This document shows positions 24,915-33,089 of a stretch of DNA of 64,000 bases, one piece after another (the first letter of the stretch is position 1; the number at the start of each line of letters is the position of its first letter). Location: contig NZ_JACHFW010000007.1 in NCBI RefSeq assembly GCF_014202115.1, positions 62,001 to 126,000 on the forward strand. The letters run 5' to 3'. The translations under genes were made by a program, and so were the position numbers. The notes beneath the pieces are model-generated. The model did no database searches. It saw nothing but the letters and a program-made list of their open reading frames with translations, and had not been told where the DNA came from. Origin of the DNA: Catenibacillus scindens (GTDB lineage Bacteria; Bacillota; Clostridia; Lachnospirales; Lachnospiraceae).

Positions 24915-25267
24915 TTGTTTTTCCCCCTTATAATCATAATTCATAAGTAACGCAGGACCATCGCAGGACTATCCGCGTTCTGAATTTATTATACTCTGTT
25001 TTATTTCTCTCTGGGTTTCGCTTTCAGAAACATTATAATATATCGCAATTTCATCCTATATCTGTCGCTTTTTAAGTTCTATATCACTGCCGCATTTGCA
25101 TATAAAATGATATGGAAACAATTTTTCCATTTTACGGAAATTAGGACGTGAAAAATTAGCAACTATTCAGCCGTACCGGTACAGTAATCCTATCAGACAC
25201 GCCAAAAATGCTGCCGGCGCGGCAGGGCACCCGCAGAAAGTCCGCAAAAGAAAAGAGGCCATACCTT
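24915..25267. other. divergent intergenic region, deglycosidase-like operon / XRE gene
   Basis: The left part holds the probable minus-strand promoter (TATAAT at 24988-24993 with weak -35) and a GTTTC/GAAAC inverted repeat. A half copy of the TAACTATTCAGC repeat lies at 25159-25175. No gene is seen; the frame of the XRE gene is open from 25208 but lacks a ribosome site there. Confidence 0.5.
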
Positions 25268-25633
25268 ATGGAAAATGCTGTTAATCGTAGAATTTTAGAG
25301 CTTTGTAAAGAAAGAGGCTATACAGTATACCGCCTTTCCTCCCTGTCAGGGATACCAACCAGTACCATTACATCTATTCTCAAACGGAATAACGCGCCAA
25401 CAATCCCGACCCTGCAAAAAATCTGTCAGGCATTGGATTTGACGCTGGCACAGTTCTTTTCCCAGGGATTTGATACGCTCACCCCCAGTCAATCTGAATA
25501 TCTGGAGGAGTTTACACGGCTTAATCCTCACGAACGGGAACTTGTTCTCGCCTACATCCGTGGGATCACTGACGCCCGAAGCGGCAATGAAAAATCTTCA
25601 AAAACCTCATCCCGAAAAAAATCCAAAGAATAA
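25268..25633 (+). CDS. small XRE-type helix-turn-helix regulator
   Basis: The 121-residue protein has a Cro/C1-type helix-turn-helix in residues 1-65 (RILELCKERGYTVYRLSSLSG, IPTSTITSILKR, ICQALDLTLAQFF) and a short tail ending in a basic SSKTSSRKKSKE stretch. The ATG at 25268 has AGAGG upstream and fits the usual N-terminus. It diverges from the deglycosidase-like genes and might regulate them, but small XRE proteins of this kind are common, so the link is weak. Confidence 0.88.
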   Translation: MENAVNRRILELCKERGYTVYRLSSLSGIPTSTITSILKRNNAPTIPTLQKICQALDLTLAQFFSQGFDTLTPSQSEYLEEFTRLNPHERELVLAYIRGITDARSGNEKSSKTSSRKKSKE

Positions 25634-25675
25634 AACACAGTACGCCGGGAATATAAATTCTCGGCGTACTGTGTT
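25634..25675. terminator. hairpin between XRE gene and csp
   Basis: AACACAGTACGCCG and CGGCGTACTGTGTT form a perfect 14-bp stem directly after the XRE stop. The minus strand continues with TTTTATTC, the plus strand lacks a T-run; it probably ends transcripts from both sides. Confidence 0.65.
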
Positions 25676-25727
25676 CTCTGAACGAACAGTTTAAACAGAT
25701 ATGACAATCTGTCTTACTGTTTCTACA

Positions 25728-25941
25728 TTAGGCAACGCGAACATTAACCGCGCGAAGCTTAGTGCTGTCCTTAGGGGTCTGTCTCTGTATCGAAGTTCAC
25801 TTTCTGTCCTTCTTCCAGAGTCTTAAATCCATCAACCATGATCGCGGAAAAATGTACAAAGACATCTTTTCCTGTAGCGTCATCTGTAATGAACCCGAAA
25901 CCCTTCTGTGCATTGAACCACTTAACTGTACCGTTGTTCAT
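25728..25941 (-). pseudogene. cold-shock domain protein with a C-terminal frameshift
   Basis: From the ATG at 25941 the frame encodes [18 protein letters not shown] ..., with RNP1 KGFGFI and RNP2 VFVHF, but stops after 56 residues at a TAA (25771-25773). Deleting one base in the C4 run just before it (plus-strand GGGG, 25774-25777) would continue as [15 protein letters not shown] to a stop at 25728-25730, giving a normal 70-residue Csp. GGGAGG precedes the start. The short form lacks the last beta strand, so it may be non-functional; a sequencing indel is possible. Confidence 0.8.
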
Positions 25942-26028
25942 TTTCGTGCCCTCCTTCCTTCCGTGTCAGAGAATACGCCCCCTTGTATTCAATGATAGAA
26001 ATAATAAAAGTATTCCAGATAAAAAAAT

Positions 26029-26091
26029 AAAATCTCACATATTTTTGTAATTCATTGTAGAACAATAACTTACAAAAATATGTGAGATTTT
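26029..26091. terminator. 22-bp perfect inverted repeat after murG
   Basis: Arms at 26029-26050 and 26070-26091 (each containing TCTCACATATTTTTG or its complement) are perfect complements around a 19-nt loop, with T-rich sequence on both sides. It lies between the murG stop and the csp leader and can terminate murG. The arm length is unusual for a terminator. Confidence 0.7.
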
Positions 26092-26172
26092 GTTTTTACC
26101 TGAATACACTTTTAGTATATCCCAAAATACGAATACTGTCAATAGCAGTAATCTCATATATTTCTGTGTTTT

Positions 26173-27255
26173 TTATCTTTTGCCCGCTTTACTCTCCGCC
26201 GCTTCGTTGATCAGATTGATGATCACACTGATGGCGTCATTCATAGGACTTTTTCCCATAGCCTCAATATACTCAGATTTATGACCAAATACATACTCGA
26301 TAGCCTGCATCAGCGATTCATCGGTCATATCCTCCTCTTTAAGCAGATAGCTAAAGCCCTGCTTTTTAAAGGACTGGGCATTTAAAATCTGATCCCCTCT
26401 GCTGGAAGCTGCCGGAAGGGGAATGAGTATCGCCGGTTTTTTGAGAGCGAGAAGTTCACATATAGCATTTGCCCCGGCCCTGGATATCACAATATCCGCC
26501 GCATCCATGAGATCGCTCAGCTCTTTTTTAATGTACTCAAACTGCACATAACCTTCCACATGTTCCAGAGACGGGTCAAGATTCCCCTTTCCGCACAGAT
26601 GGATCACCTGATATTTTTTCAAAAGATCCGGGAGGATATGGCGAACCGCGTTATTAATCGCCACAGAGCCAAGACTCCCCCCTATGATGAGGATTACCGG
26701 ACGGTTAATGCTGAAATGGCAAAAATCCAGGCCGTTTAGCCGATTGCCCTCAAAAAGTTCTTTTCGTATAGGGGAGCCGGTAAGAACAGCCTTGCCCTCC
26801 GGAAGATACTGCACCGTCTCAGGGAAATTACAGCAAACTTTATAAGCGGATGGGATCGCAAGTTTATTGGCCAGCCCCGGCGTCATATCCGACTCATGAA
26901 TGATCGCCGGAATACCGCACTTTTTCGCCGCCATTACCACAGGCACAGACACAAATCCGCCCTTTGAAAAGACAACATCCGGCTTTAACTGTTTCATCAG
27001 CTTTTTTGCGTCAAACAGCCCTTTGACTACGCGGAAAGGATCTGTGAAATTTTTCAGATCAAAATACCGGCGCAGCTTTCCTGAAGAGATCCCGTAATAG
27101 GGAATCTTATATTCTTCAATAAGTTTTCTTTCAATACCATTGTGGGAGCCAATATAAAAAATCTCGTAGCCTTCTTTTTTCAATTCAGGCATCAACGCGA
27201 TATTGGGCGTCACATGCCCGGCAGTTCCGCCGCCGGTCAAAACTATCTTTTTCAT
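26173..27255 (-). CDS. murG: UDP-GlcNAc--undecaprenyl-PP-MurNAc-pentapeptide GlcNAc transferase
   Basis: The 360-residue GT28 enzyme makes lipid II at the inner membrane face. It begins with the UDP-sugar fold motif [20 protein letters not shown], has the hydrophobic patch typical of MurG, and the C-terminal acceptor/donor motif with [25 protein letters not shown] (conserved part [12 protein letters not shown]). It stands apart from any division/cell-wall cluster. Length and motifs fit MurG; a monogalactosyldiacylglycerol-type paralogue is less likely. Confidence 0.92.
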   Translation of the reverse strand: MKKIVLTGGGTAGHVTPNIALMPELKKEGYEIFYIGSHNGIERKLIEEYKIPYYGISSGKLRRYFDLKNFTDPFRVVKGLFDAKKLMKQLKPDVVFSKGGFVSVPVVMAAKKCGIPAIIHESDMTPGLANKLAIPSAYKVCCNFPETVQYLPEGKAVLTGSPIRKELFEGNRLNGLDFCHFSINRPVILIIGGSLGSVAINNAVRHILPDLLKKYQVIHLCGKGNLDPSLEHVEGYVQFEYIKKELSDLMDAADIVISRAGANAICELLALKKPAILIPLPAASSRGDQILNAQSFKKQGFSYLLKEEDMTDESLMQAIEYVFGHKSEYIEAMGKSPMNDAISVIINLINEAAESKAGKR

Positions 27256-27285
27256 AATCTACCGCCTCCTGCGATCCCCAGATGT

Positions 27286-27534
27286 TTACTGATGAGCCGC
27301 TTTATATTCTTTCAGCGCCTCAGCCAACTGTGCCGGACATGATGTTCCACGTCCGTTGCAGTCAATCCCGTCCAGACACTGGATCACTTCGTCTACGGGA
27401 CGTCCAACCACCAGCTTGGAGATTCCCTGAGTATTTCCATGACATCCGCCGATAAACTGACAGCTTGTGATAATATTATTTTCAACTTCAAAATCAACTG
27501 CTCTTGAGCAGGTTCCATGATTCATATGTCTCAT
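27286..27534 (-). CDS. TSCPD domain protein (TIGR03905 type)
   Basis: This 82-residue protein has the cysteine pattern CSRAVDFEV, CQFIGGCHGNTQGIS and CNGRGTSCPAQLAEAL. The domain also occurs at the C-terminus of some ribonucleotide reductases, but this stand-alone form has no established function. AGAGG precedes the ATG. It lies upstream of murG in the same direction. Confidence 0.85.
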   Translation of the reverse strand: MRHMNHGTCSRAVDFEVENNIITSCQFIGGCHGNTQGISKLVVGRPVDEVIQCLDGIDCNGRGTSCPAQLAEALKEYKAAHQ

Positions 27535-27721
27535 TTGTCATACCTCTTCTCATATTGGCATCCGCCCTACATAGTAGGCTCTGGCCTTATTATTATAATA
27601 TTTTCAACTTGATATTATAACAGATGTATGAAAAGAATACCATATTTTTGTCTATCCAACATTGAAAAAAAGTGATACAATAGCGTTGCGACATGAAAAA
27701 ACATAAGAAGGAGTTTTTAAT

Positions 27722-28420
27722 ATGCAGACCATCGGAATTATAGGCGCTATGGAGGTTGAAGTTAATACACTTAAAGAGCGTATGCAGACAGAAGAAATTG
27801 TCACCATCGCCTCCATGGAATTTCACAGAGGAACATATCACGATAAAAATATTATTGTTGTGCGCAGCGGTATCGGCAAGGTCAACGCGGCTATCTGCGC
27901 CCAGATCCTTGCAGACCGCTTTCACGCCACAGCCATCATCAACACCGGTATCGCGGGCAGTCTCCAGGCCGCCATCAATATCGGAGACATCGTTATTTCC
28001 AGCGACGCGCTCCAGCATGACATGGATGCCACAGGCTTCGGCTATAAGCCCGGCATCATCCCTCAGATGGACACCTCCGATTTTACCGCAGACGAGCGTC
28101 TTATCCAGATCGCTCAGGAAGCCTGCTCCAAAGTCAATCCAGATATCCAAACCCACGTAGGCCGTATCATCAGCGGCGATCAGTTTATCTCTGACAATGA
28201 TAAAAAGGAATTTCTCAAACAGTCTTTCGGCGGCTTATGCACAGAAATGGAAGGCGCGGCCATCGCTCAGGCAGCCCATCTTAACGGTATTCCTTTCGTC
28301 ATTTTGAGGGCCATTTCTGACAAAGCTGACGGCAGCGCTCATATGGATTACCCCGAATTTGAAGCAAAAGCCGCACAGCACAGCATTAATCTTGTAGACG
28401 AAATGATCCGCCATATTTAA
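27722..28420 (+). CDS. mtnN: 5'-methylthioadenosine/S-adenosylhomocysteine nucleosidase
   Basis: The 232-residue protein is a PNP/UDP-phosphorylase-superfamily nucleosidase that removes adenine from MTA and SAH in the cytosol. It begins with the typical IGIIGAMEVEVNTL, has VRSGIGKVNAAICAQ, INTGIAGSL, the substrate Met-Glu in EMEGAAIAQ and the catalytic Asp in SDKADGSAH. AAGGAG precedes the ATG. A hairpin with arms GGCTGCTGTT and AACAGCAGCC follows at 28438-28466. Confidence 0.95.
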   Translation: MQTIGIIGAMEVEVNTLKERMQTEEIVTIASMEFHRGTYHDKNIIVVRSGIGKVNAAICAQILADRFHATAIINTGIAGSLQAAINIGDIVISSDALQHDMDATGFGYKPGIIPQMDTSDFTADERLIQIAQEACSKVNPDIQTHVGRIISGDQFISDNDKKEFLKQSFGGLCTEMEGAAIAQAAHLNGIPFVILRAISDKADGSAHMDYPEFEAKAAQHSINLVDEMIRHI

Positions 28421-28521
28421 CTATAGTTTATAGCGTATGGCTGCTGTTCACCAAGTAAACAGCAGCCATGCCGCAAAATCGGCATAATTTTTTATGAATT
28501 TCATTTCCGTTATACCAGACT

Positions 28522-28938
28522 TTAATCCATTGCCTCATGAATGCAAGCCGCTATTTCTTTTAATTTCTCAGAGTCGGCTTCTCCCGGTTTCCATCCGATC
28601 ACCTGGCCATCATCTTTGTATCTGGGGATAATATGCAGATGAAAATGAAATACCGTCTGTCCGGCAATCTCTTCATTGTTCTGAACAATATTTAACCCAG
28701 TGCATCCAAGGCTTTTTTTCATAGCAGACGCAACCTTCGCGGCAACAACAAAAAGACGGGACGCTGTGTTCTCATCAATATCAAAAATATTGCGAAAATG
28801 CTTTTTGGGGAGTACCAGGGCATGCCCCTTTGTCGCCGGGGACAGATCAAGGATCACGCGAAACATCTCGTCTTCATAAACGGTAGAAGAGGAAATCTCT
28901 CCATTGGCAATCTTGCAGAAAATACAGTCTTGTTCCAT
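28522..28938 (-). CDS. HIT family nucleotide-binding hydrolase
   Basis: The 138-residue protein has CIFCKI at the N-terminus, where Cys5 and Cys8 could be part of a zinc site, and the histidine triad HFHLH at residues 98-102 in a HINT-type sequence. Such proteins hydrolyse AMP-linked substrates. AGGAGG precedes the ATG. It is convergent with mtnN. Confidence 0.94.
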   Translation of the reverse strand: MEQDCIFCKIANGEISSSTVYEDEMFRVILDLSPATKGHALVLPKKHFRNIFDIDENTASRLFVVAAKVASAMKKSLGCTGLNIVQNNEEIAGQTVFHFHLHIIPRYKDDGQVIGWKPGEADSEKLKEIAACIHEAMD

Positions 28939-29167
28939 AAACTTACCTCCTGAATATGATCTATTTCTCTCTTTTATTTTAGTCGCGAAAAATCAATAAT
29001 GCAACCCGCTTTTTTTCCGGCACCTTATGTCGTAATCCGCGAAAGCTTATATTTGCTCTAATCTGCCGCCCTGTGCTAAATTTATAATGTCGAGGTCAAA
29101 GGAACTTATATCAGCATTGAAAGACCATCATTATTTAACAGCAAACCATTAGGAAAGGTGACGTATT

Positions 29168-29851
29168 ATGGAACAAATAAGCACTTACATATCCGATACA
29201 TCCCCGGAATATATGAATATTGCACAGATTTCCCATGAAATCCGAAATCCTCTGACTCTGATCAACTGCACGATCCAACTTTTAGACGGACGCTATCCTC
29301 AGCTAAAAAGAGATGATCTGTGGATTCAACTGACAAAAGATGTGGAATACCTGCGCCAGCTCACTCTATCTTTATCTGACTTCAACCGCTGCAGCCATGT
29401 ATCCTTCAGTCCCGTAAATATGGGGCAAATGTTAGATAGTATCGCTCGCCAGTATCTTTTGCTGGCTCAAATCCAGGGAAAACATCTGTCCGTAATCATT
29501 CCCGGAGAACTTCCAGTAATATCCTGTGACGAAATCAAAATCCATCAAGCGTTGATCAATTTGATCAAAAATGCCTTCGAGGCAACACAGACCGGAGATA
29601 TCATCGAAATCTGCGCCAAAACTATAGGTAAACGTCTGACTATCTCTATAAAGGACACAGGATCTGGTATTCCAAAAGATTACCTTGAAAAAATCTTTGA
29701 TCCTTTTGTCACGGAAAAAGAAGGGGGTACCGGCCTTGGCCTAGCAATCACCAAAAAAATTATCGCTTCCCATAAAGGTATCATCCGGGTATATTCCAGA
29801 GAAGGCATCGGCACAAAATTTATTCTTTCCCTTCCAATATCTCAAAAGTAA
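29168..29851 (+). CDS. soluble sensor histidine kinase without sensor domain
   Basis: The 227-residue protein consists of little more than a HisKA domain with His23 in ISHEIRNPLT and a HATPase_c domain (NLIKNAFEA, DTGSGIP, EGGTGLGLAI). No membrane segment or input domain is visible and no response regulator is adjacent, so its partner is unknown; sporulation-type kinases feeding Spo0F/Spo0A have such orphan genes, which is speculation here. Its last 32 bp overlap tail-to-tail with the FHA gene of the pilus operon. Confidence 0.88.
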   Translation: MEQISTYISDTSPEYMNIAQISHEIRNPLTLINCTIQLLDGRYPQLKRDDLWIQLTKDVEYLRQLTLSLSDFNRCSHVSFSPVNMGQMLDSIARQYLLLAQIQGKHLSVIIPGELPVISCDEIKIHQALINLIKNAFEATQTGDIIEICAKTIGKRLTISIKDTGSGIPKDYLEKIFDPFVTEKEGGTGLGLAITKKIIASHKGIIRVYSREGIGTKFILSLPISQK

Positions 29852-31154
29852 ATTCAACATCAGAAAAAATCACACTGTCGCCAGAATGCAGACCCACGGG
29901 CGACAAAGGCTCAATCATTTCACCATTAATATAGGTTCCGTTGGAAGACCGCAGATCTGTCAGATAGAATGTATCTCCCATACGTTCAAGCCGGGCATGA
30001 CGCCGGCTGATTGTAGGCAGAGCAATCCTTCCTGATGTATCCGACGCTTCTTTTCCAATAACCATTGGAAAATTTAATATATAAAGGTCGCCCCAAAGCT
30101 GGGGATTCCTGCTGTGAAGCCGGGCCCCAGACCTTTTGGGAGACAACACGGTTGTCTTTCCGCCAGTGTCCTGGGTTTCCTCTCCTTTCCCCGCTGAAAA
30201 AAAAGGGGGTACATAGTCTTCCGGCTTCCAGAAATCATCTTCCTGTTTTTTAGAACAGGTAAAGACGGAATACAGAATGCCGATCACAGCGGTTATAGCT
30301 ATGATAACTCCAACAGCGGCTACGCCAGCCAACGCAGGAACAGACCACAATTTTACGATCACCGCCCCTATACCAGCTTCAACAGCGCAGGCAGCGGCAA
30401 TTACCCACAGAATACTGTTTTTATTTTCCTCATGGGAGTCCCCTGCTTTTCTATCGCACTTCTTTAAGTTCTGTTCCTGAAAAGTATTCGCCATTCCAGA
30501 TGGCTCCACAATCGGAACTTCCGTCTCCGCCTCTGATGCATCTTCAATTTTTCTTTCAAAAGCTGACATAGACTCCGGAACTCTATTTTTCACTCCGGAA
30601 AGATCTTTTCCAAAATTTAACTTAAATTCTCTGAGATTTTTTACAGAGGTATTTCCCCGGCACGTAATGTGATAAAAACTATAAACATGACGTACTGCAC
30701 TGGCACATGTATAATCTACATATTTCAAGAACAAAGATGCCAGATTCTGAAGTTGACTGGGAAAATCCATACCGTATCCGGGATAATATATAAACCTGTA
30801 CCCACCTTCACGAGTCATAAAAATACCTGATGGTTCTAAAAAAAGGTCGTTCTCATCCAGCAAATATTCTTCGATCTCATCCAGAGCATTAATCAATCCT
30901 GAGGCAAAATTTTCTAACTGCTCCTCCCGAAAGCCTTTTTCTAGTTGTTTTTCAAGACTTTCATCTGAAGGTACGTCATAGTAATAGCTGGACATACCAT
31001 CCCTGCTCCTGAGCTGAAACGGCAGAAAAAAGTTCAATGTATTATTCTGCAAAATATGGATTATATAATTTCCTTTATCCATCTTTTCCCCAGGTTCAAG
31101 GACAAGATAAGTATGATACAGTTCCTGTTCTGTCCGCATCGCTGACATTTTCAT
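29820..31154 (-). CDS. FHA domain protein with DUF6382-type N-terminus, last gene of the Tad operon
   Basis: The 444-residue protein has an N-terminal cytoplasmic domain (about 1-180) of the type found beside Tad loci, two membrane segments near 245-305 and a C-terminal FHA domain (RISRRHARLERMG, LTDLRSSNGTYING), which reads phosphothreonine peptides. The ATG at 31154 follows GGGAGG; the frame is open 39 nt upstream. It starts 2 bp after the TadE gene ends and overlaps the kinase gene at the other end. It may place pilus assembly under Ser/Thr kinase control. Confidence 0.84.
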   Translation of the reverse strand: MKMSAMRTEQELYHTYLVLEPGEKMDKGNYIIHILQNNTLNFFLPFQLRSRDGMSSYYYDVPSDESLEKQLEKGFREEQLENFASGLINALDEIEEYLLDENDLFLEPSGIFMTREGGYRFIYYPGYGMDFPSQLQNLASLFLKYVDYTCASAVRHVYSFYHITCRGNTSVKNLREFKLNFGKDLSGVKNRVPESMSAFERKIEDASEAETEVPIVEPSGMANTFQEQNLKKCDRKAGDSHEENKNSILWVIAAACAVEAGIGAVIVKLWSVPALAGVAAVGVIIAITAVIGILYSVFTCSKKQEDDFWKPEDYVPPFFSAGKGEETQDTGGKTTVLSPKRSGARLHSRNPQLWGDLYILNFPMVIGKEASDTSGRIALPTISRRHARLERMGDTFYLTDLRSSNGTYINGEMIEPLSPVGLHSGDSVIFSDVEFTFEILEGKE

Positions 31155-31156
31155 AG

Positions 31157-31687
31157 TCACCTCCCATTTATCAGATCTCTTGACAAAATCCACTGACGGA
31201 TATGTATACGCTCATAAGAGCCTTCATAAGCCACAGTGTCAAAAAAATGAAGAAAAGAAAGATCCATAAAAGTTTCCGGCTCCCCAGTCACGCGCCAAGT
31301 GGCCGTATATATATGGGTAAGCAGATTTTGCTTGCACGTACCAAGAGACTTTGTCAGCCGCGTCATTAGCAGTTGATCCTGAAGCTCTTTTTCATATTTT
31401 TCCGACACCTGATTGATGATCTGGCTGCTGTTCTTCCGGGACTTGACATGTTCATTTTCTATATAGAGCCAGCAGCACTCCCGTGCCATCCGGTTAGCAT
31501 AAATGCTCATAATATACTGGTCGTGAAGGTAAAAGATCATATAGATCAAAGTTACCATCACAAAAAGGATCATTGGAAGGACTAATGCCGCCTCCACCGT
31601 GTAGCTGCCGCACGCCCGTATTTTTAAGCGCGGACAATCCGGCACAATATTTTTCCTCTGAATCTTCTTTCTATTTATTTCCAACAT
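31157..31687 (-). CDS. TadE-like pseudopilin
   Basis: The 176-residue protein carries a class-III prepilin-like sequence: a basic leader ending in ACG, then SYTVEAALVLPMILFVMVTLIYMIFYLH, of which the processed Gly and the Glu at +5 (G/SYTVE) fit a TadV-type peptidase site. The rest is extracytoplasmic. The ATG at 31687 lies inside the end of the upstream peptidase gene (13-bp overlap), with GGGAG upstream. Confidence 0.82.
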   Translation of the reverse strand: MLEINRKKIQRKNIVPDCPRLKIRACGSYTVEAALVLPMILFVMVTLIYMIFYLHDQYIMSIYANRMARECCWLYIENEHVKSRKNSSQIINQVSEKYEKELQDQLLMTRLTKSLGTCKQNLLTHIYTATWRVTGEPETFMDLSFLHFFDTVAYEGSYERIHIRQWILSRDLINGR

Positions 31688-32112
31688 ACGACCACAACTC
31701 CCATATAGGCCCCGCAATAAAAAGGGATAAAAGGCAACACAGTTTTTCGTGAAAGACGTCTGAGGATCATCCCGGACAGCGAAAATATGAAAACAAGAAA
31801 AAAACTGATCAAAATGATTTCAATACCTGCTTTCCATCCAACCATCAAACCGGTGAAAGCGGTGATAAGCCCATCACCAACCCCGATCTGCCCCCGGCAA
31901 AGGAAGCTGATGCCGAGAAGAATCATCCCCGGCAAAGCGCCGGCTAAAGTCTCCATCATCATATGAGGTCCCCGAAGCACTCCTGAAACACAGCCCAGTA
32001 TCACAGGCAAAAGAACCGGAACTTGTCTGCTTCTAATGTCCAAAATAGACAAATACAAAAGCATACATCCGCCGGCGATCCAGATTCCCCTCTGAATCCA
32101 ATCCCATGGCAT
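31675..32112 (-). CDS. prepilin peptidase, A24 family (second copy)
   Basis: The 145-residue membrane protein has the two aspartates of A24 aspartyl peptidases, in SILDIRSRQVP and in GVGDGLITAF (GxGD). It should cleave and possibly methylate Flp and TadE-like prepilins at the membrane. It is the second peptidase of the locus, placed between two TadE-like genes. The ATG at 32112 has AAGGAGG. Confidence 0.85.
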   Translation of the reverse strand: MPWDWIQRGIWIAGGCMLLYLSILDIRSRQVPVLLPVILGCVSGVLRGPHMMMETLAGALPGMILLGISFLCRGQIGVGDGLITAFTGLMVGWKAGIEIILISFFLVFIFSLSGMILRRLSRKTVLPFIPFYCGAYMGVVVVCWK

Positions 32113-32126
32113 ATCATCCCCTCCTT

Positions 32127-33053
32127 CTACGGCTGACACCGGTGACATGGCGGCAAACCACAGTCCAATGTTAGTTCCATCTCATAAACGGTCCGGCTCA
32201 ATCCGGGACACTGGGAAGAACTATGGTATCGGGTACCTGTATCTGTAATATATACCACGCTGCCTCCCCCATCTTCACTTTCCATACACCGCTCGCATGG
32301 ATAATACTTTCCTCCCTGTGTATTCCTCAGCCCGTCCAAACTTCCTGACATAACCCCGTGTAATGACAGATCAATATACGCGCATTCTCTGGAACTGTGG
32401 TAAACCACCCCATTTTCTGCCACATAGACCATTTTTTTATCAGTCGCTGCCGTATCATCGCTGCCGCTGAGCATTTTTCCACCGATAAAAGCCCGGCTGT
32501 GAAGGGAAAAGGAAACTTTAATATTCCCCAGAGAAAACAGAGAAAACGCCGGAAGGACATTACAGGAAAGGACAGCATCAATTTTCCCTGAATCCGGATC
32601 ATATCCGGTTCCCCAGTAATCAATTCCAGCCATTCCCCCGGAAATTCTGGAAAAATCCGCATCTGAACGTCCAATCTGTAAAACCATTTTTTCCAGAATA
32701 CTATCCATACCAAAATCTTTGTCATACCCCTCCACAGCACACCGGTGAACGCTCCTCGCGCCTGCCGCCAAAAGTTCCTGATATATCCCGCAGACATGAA
32801 ACAGATTTAAAAGCATTAGAACTGCCATAAGAAAAAACGGAAGAATCAATCCAGCTTCAACAGTCATAAGTCCAGAACAGGAGGAAAAGCGGAATGCCCT
32901 TTTTTTACAGAAAGCTTTTCCCGATGATTCAGGCTGCAATAAAATATATAGATACTTTTTAATATTGGTTATGGCTTGGGCTTTAGATTTTACAGAATTC
33001 CGGTCCTGGAGAGATCGCTGTTTTTTATTGTATGATTTATAAAAAAAGGGCAC
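32127..33053 (-). CDS. TadE-like pseudopilin with two C-terminal YHxxxxC/CxxC modules
   Basis: The 308-residue protein starts at a GTG preceded by AAGGAGG. A long basic leader of about 60 residues ends in SCSG, followed by LMTVEAGLILPFFLMAVL, a TadE-type signal (G/LMTVE). The C-terminal part repeats a module: VVYHSSRECAYIDLS ... YPCERC and TRYHSSSQCPGLSRT ... PPCHRC. Each has His, Cys and CxxC and looks metal-binding or disulfide-forming. These modules are not a general feature of TadE and may lie on the cell surface. Confidence 0.75.
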   Translation of the reverse strand: MPFFYKSYNKKQRSLQDRNSVKSKAQAITNIKKYLYILLQPESSGKAFCKKRAFRFSSCSGLMTVEAGLILPFFLMAVLMLLNLFHVCGIYQELLAAGARSVHRCAVEGYDKDFGMDSILEKMVLQIGRSDADFSRISGGMAGIDYWGTGYDPDSGKIDAVLSCNVLPAFSLFSLGNIKVSFSLHSRAFIGGKMLSGSDDTAATDKKMVYVAENGVVYHSSRECAYIDLSLHGVMSGSLDGLRNTQGGKYYPCERCMESEDGGGSVVYITDTGTRYHSSSQCPGLSRTVYEMELTLDCGLPPCHRCQP

Positions 33054-33089
33054 TCGGCTTTACCTCCTTTCCTTCTAAATTTTCGTCTG

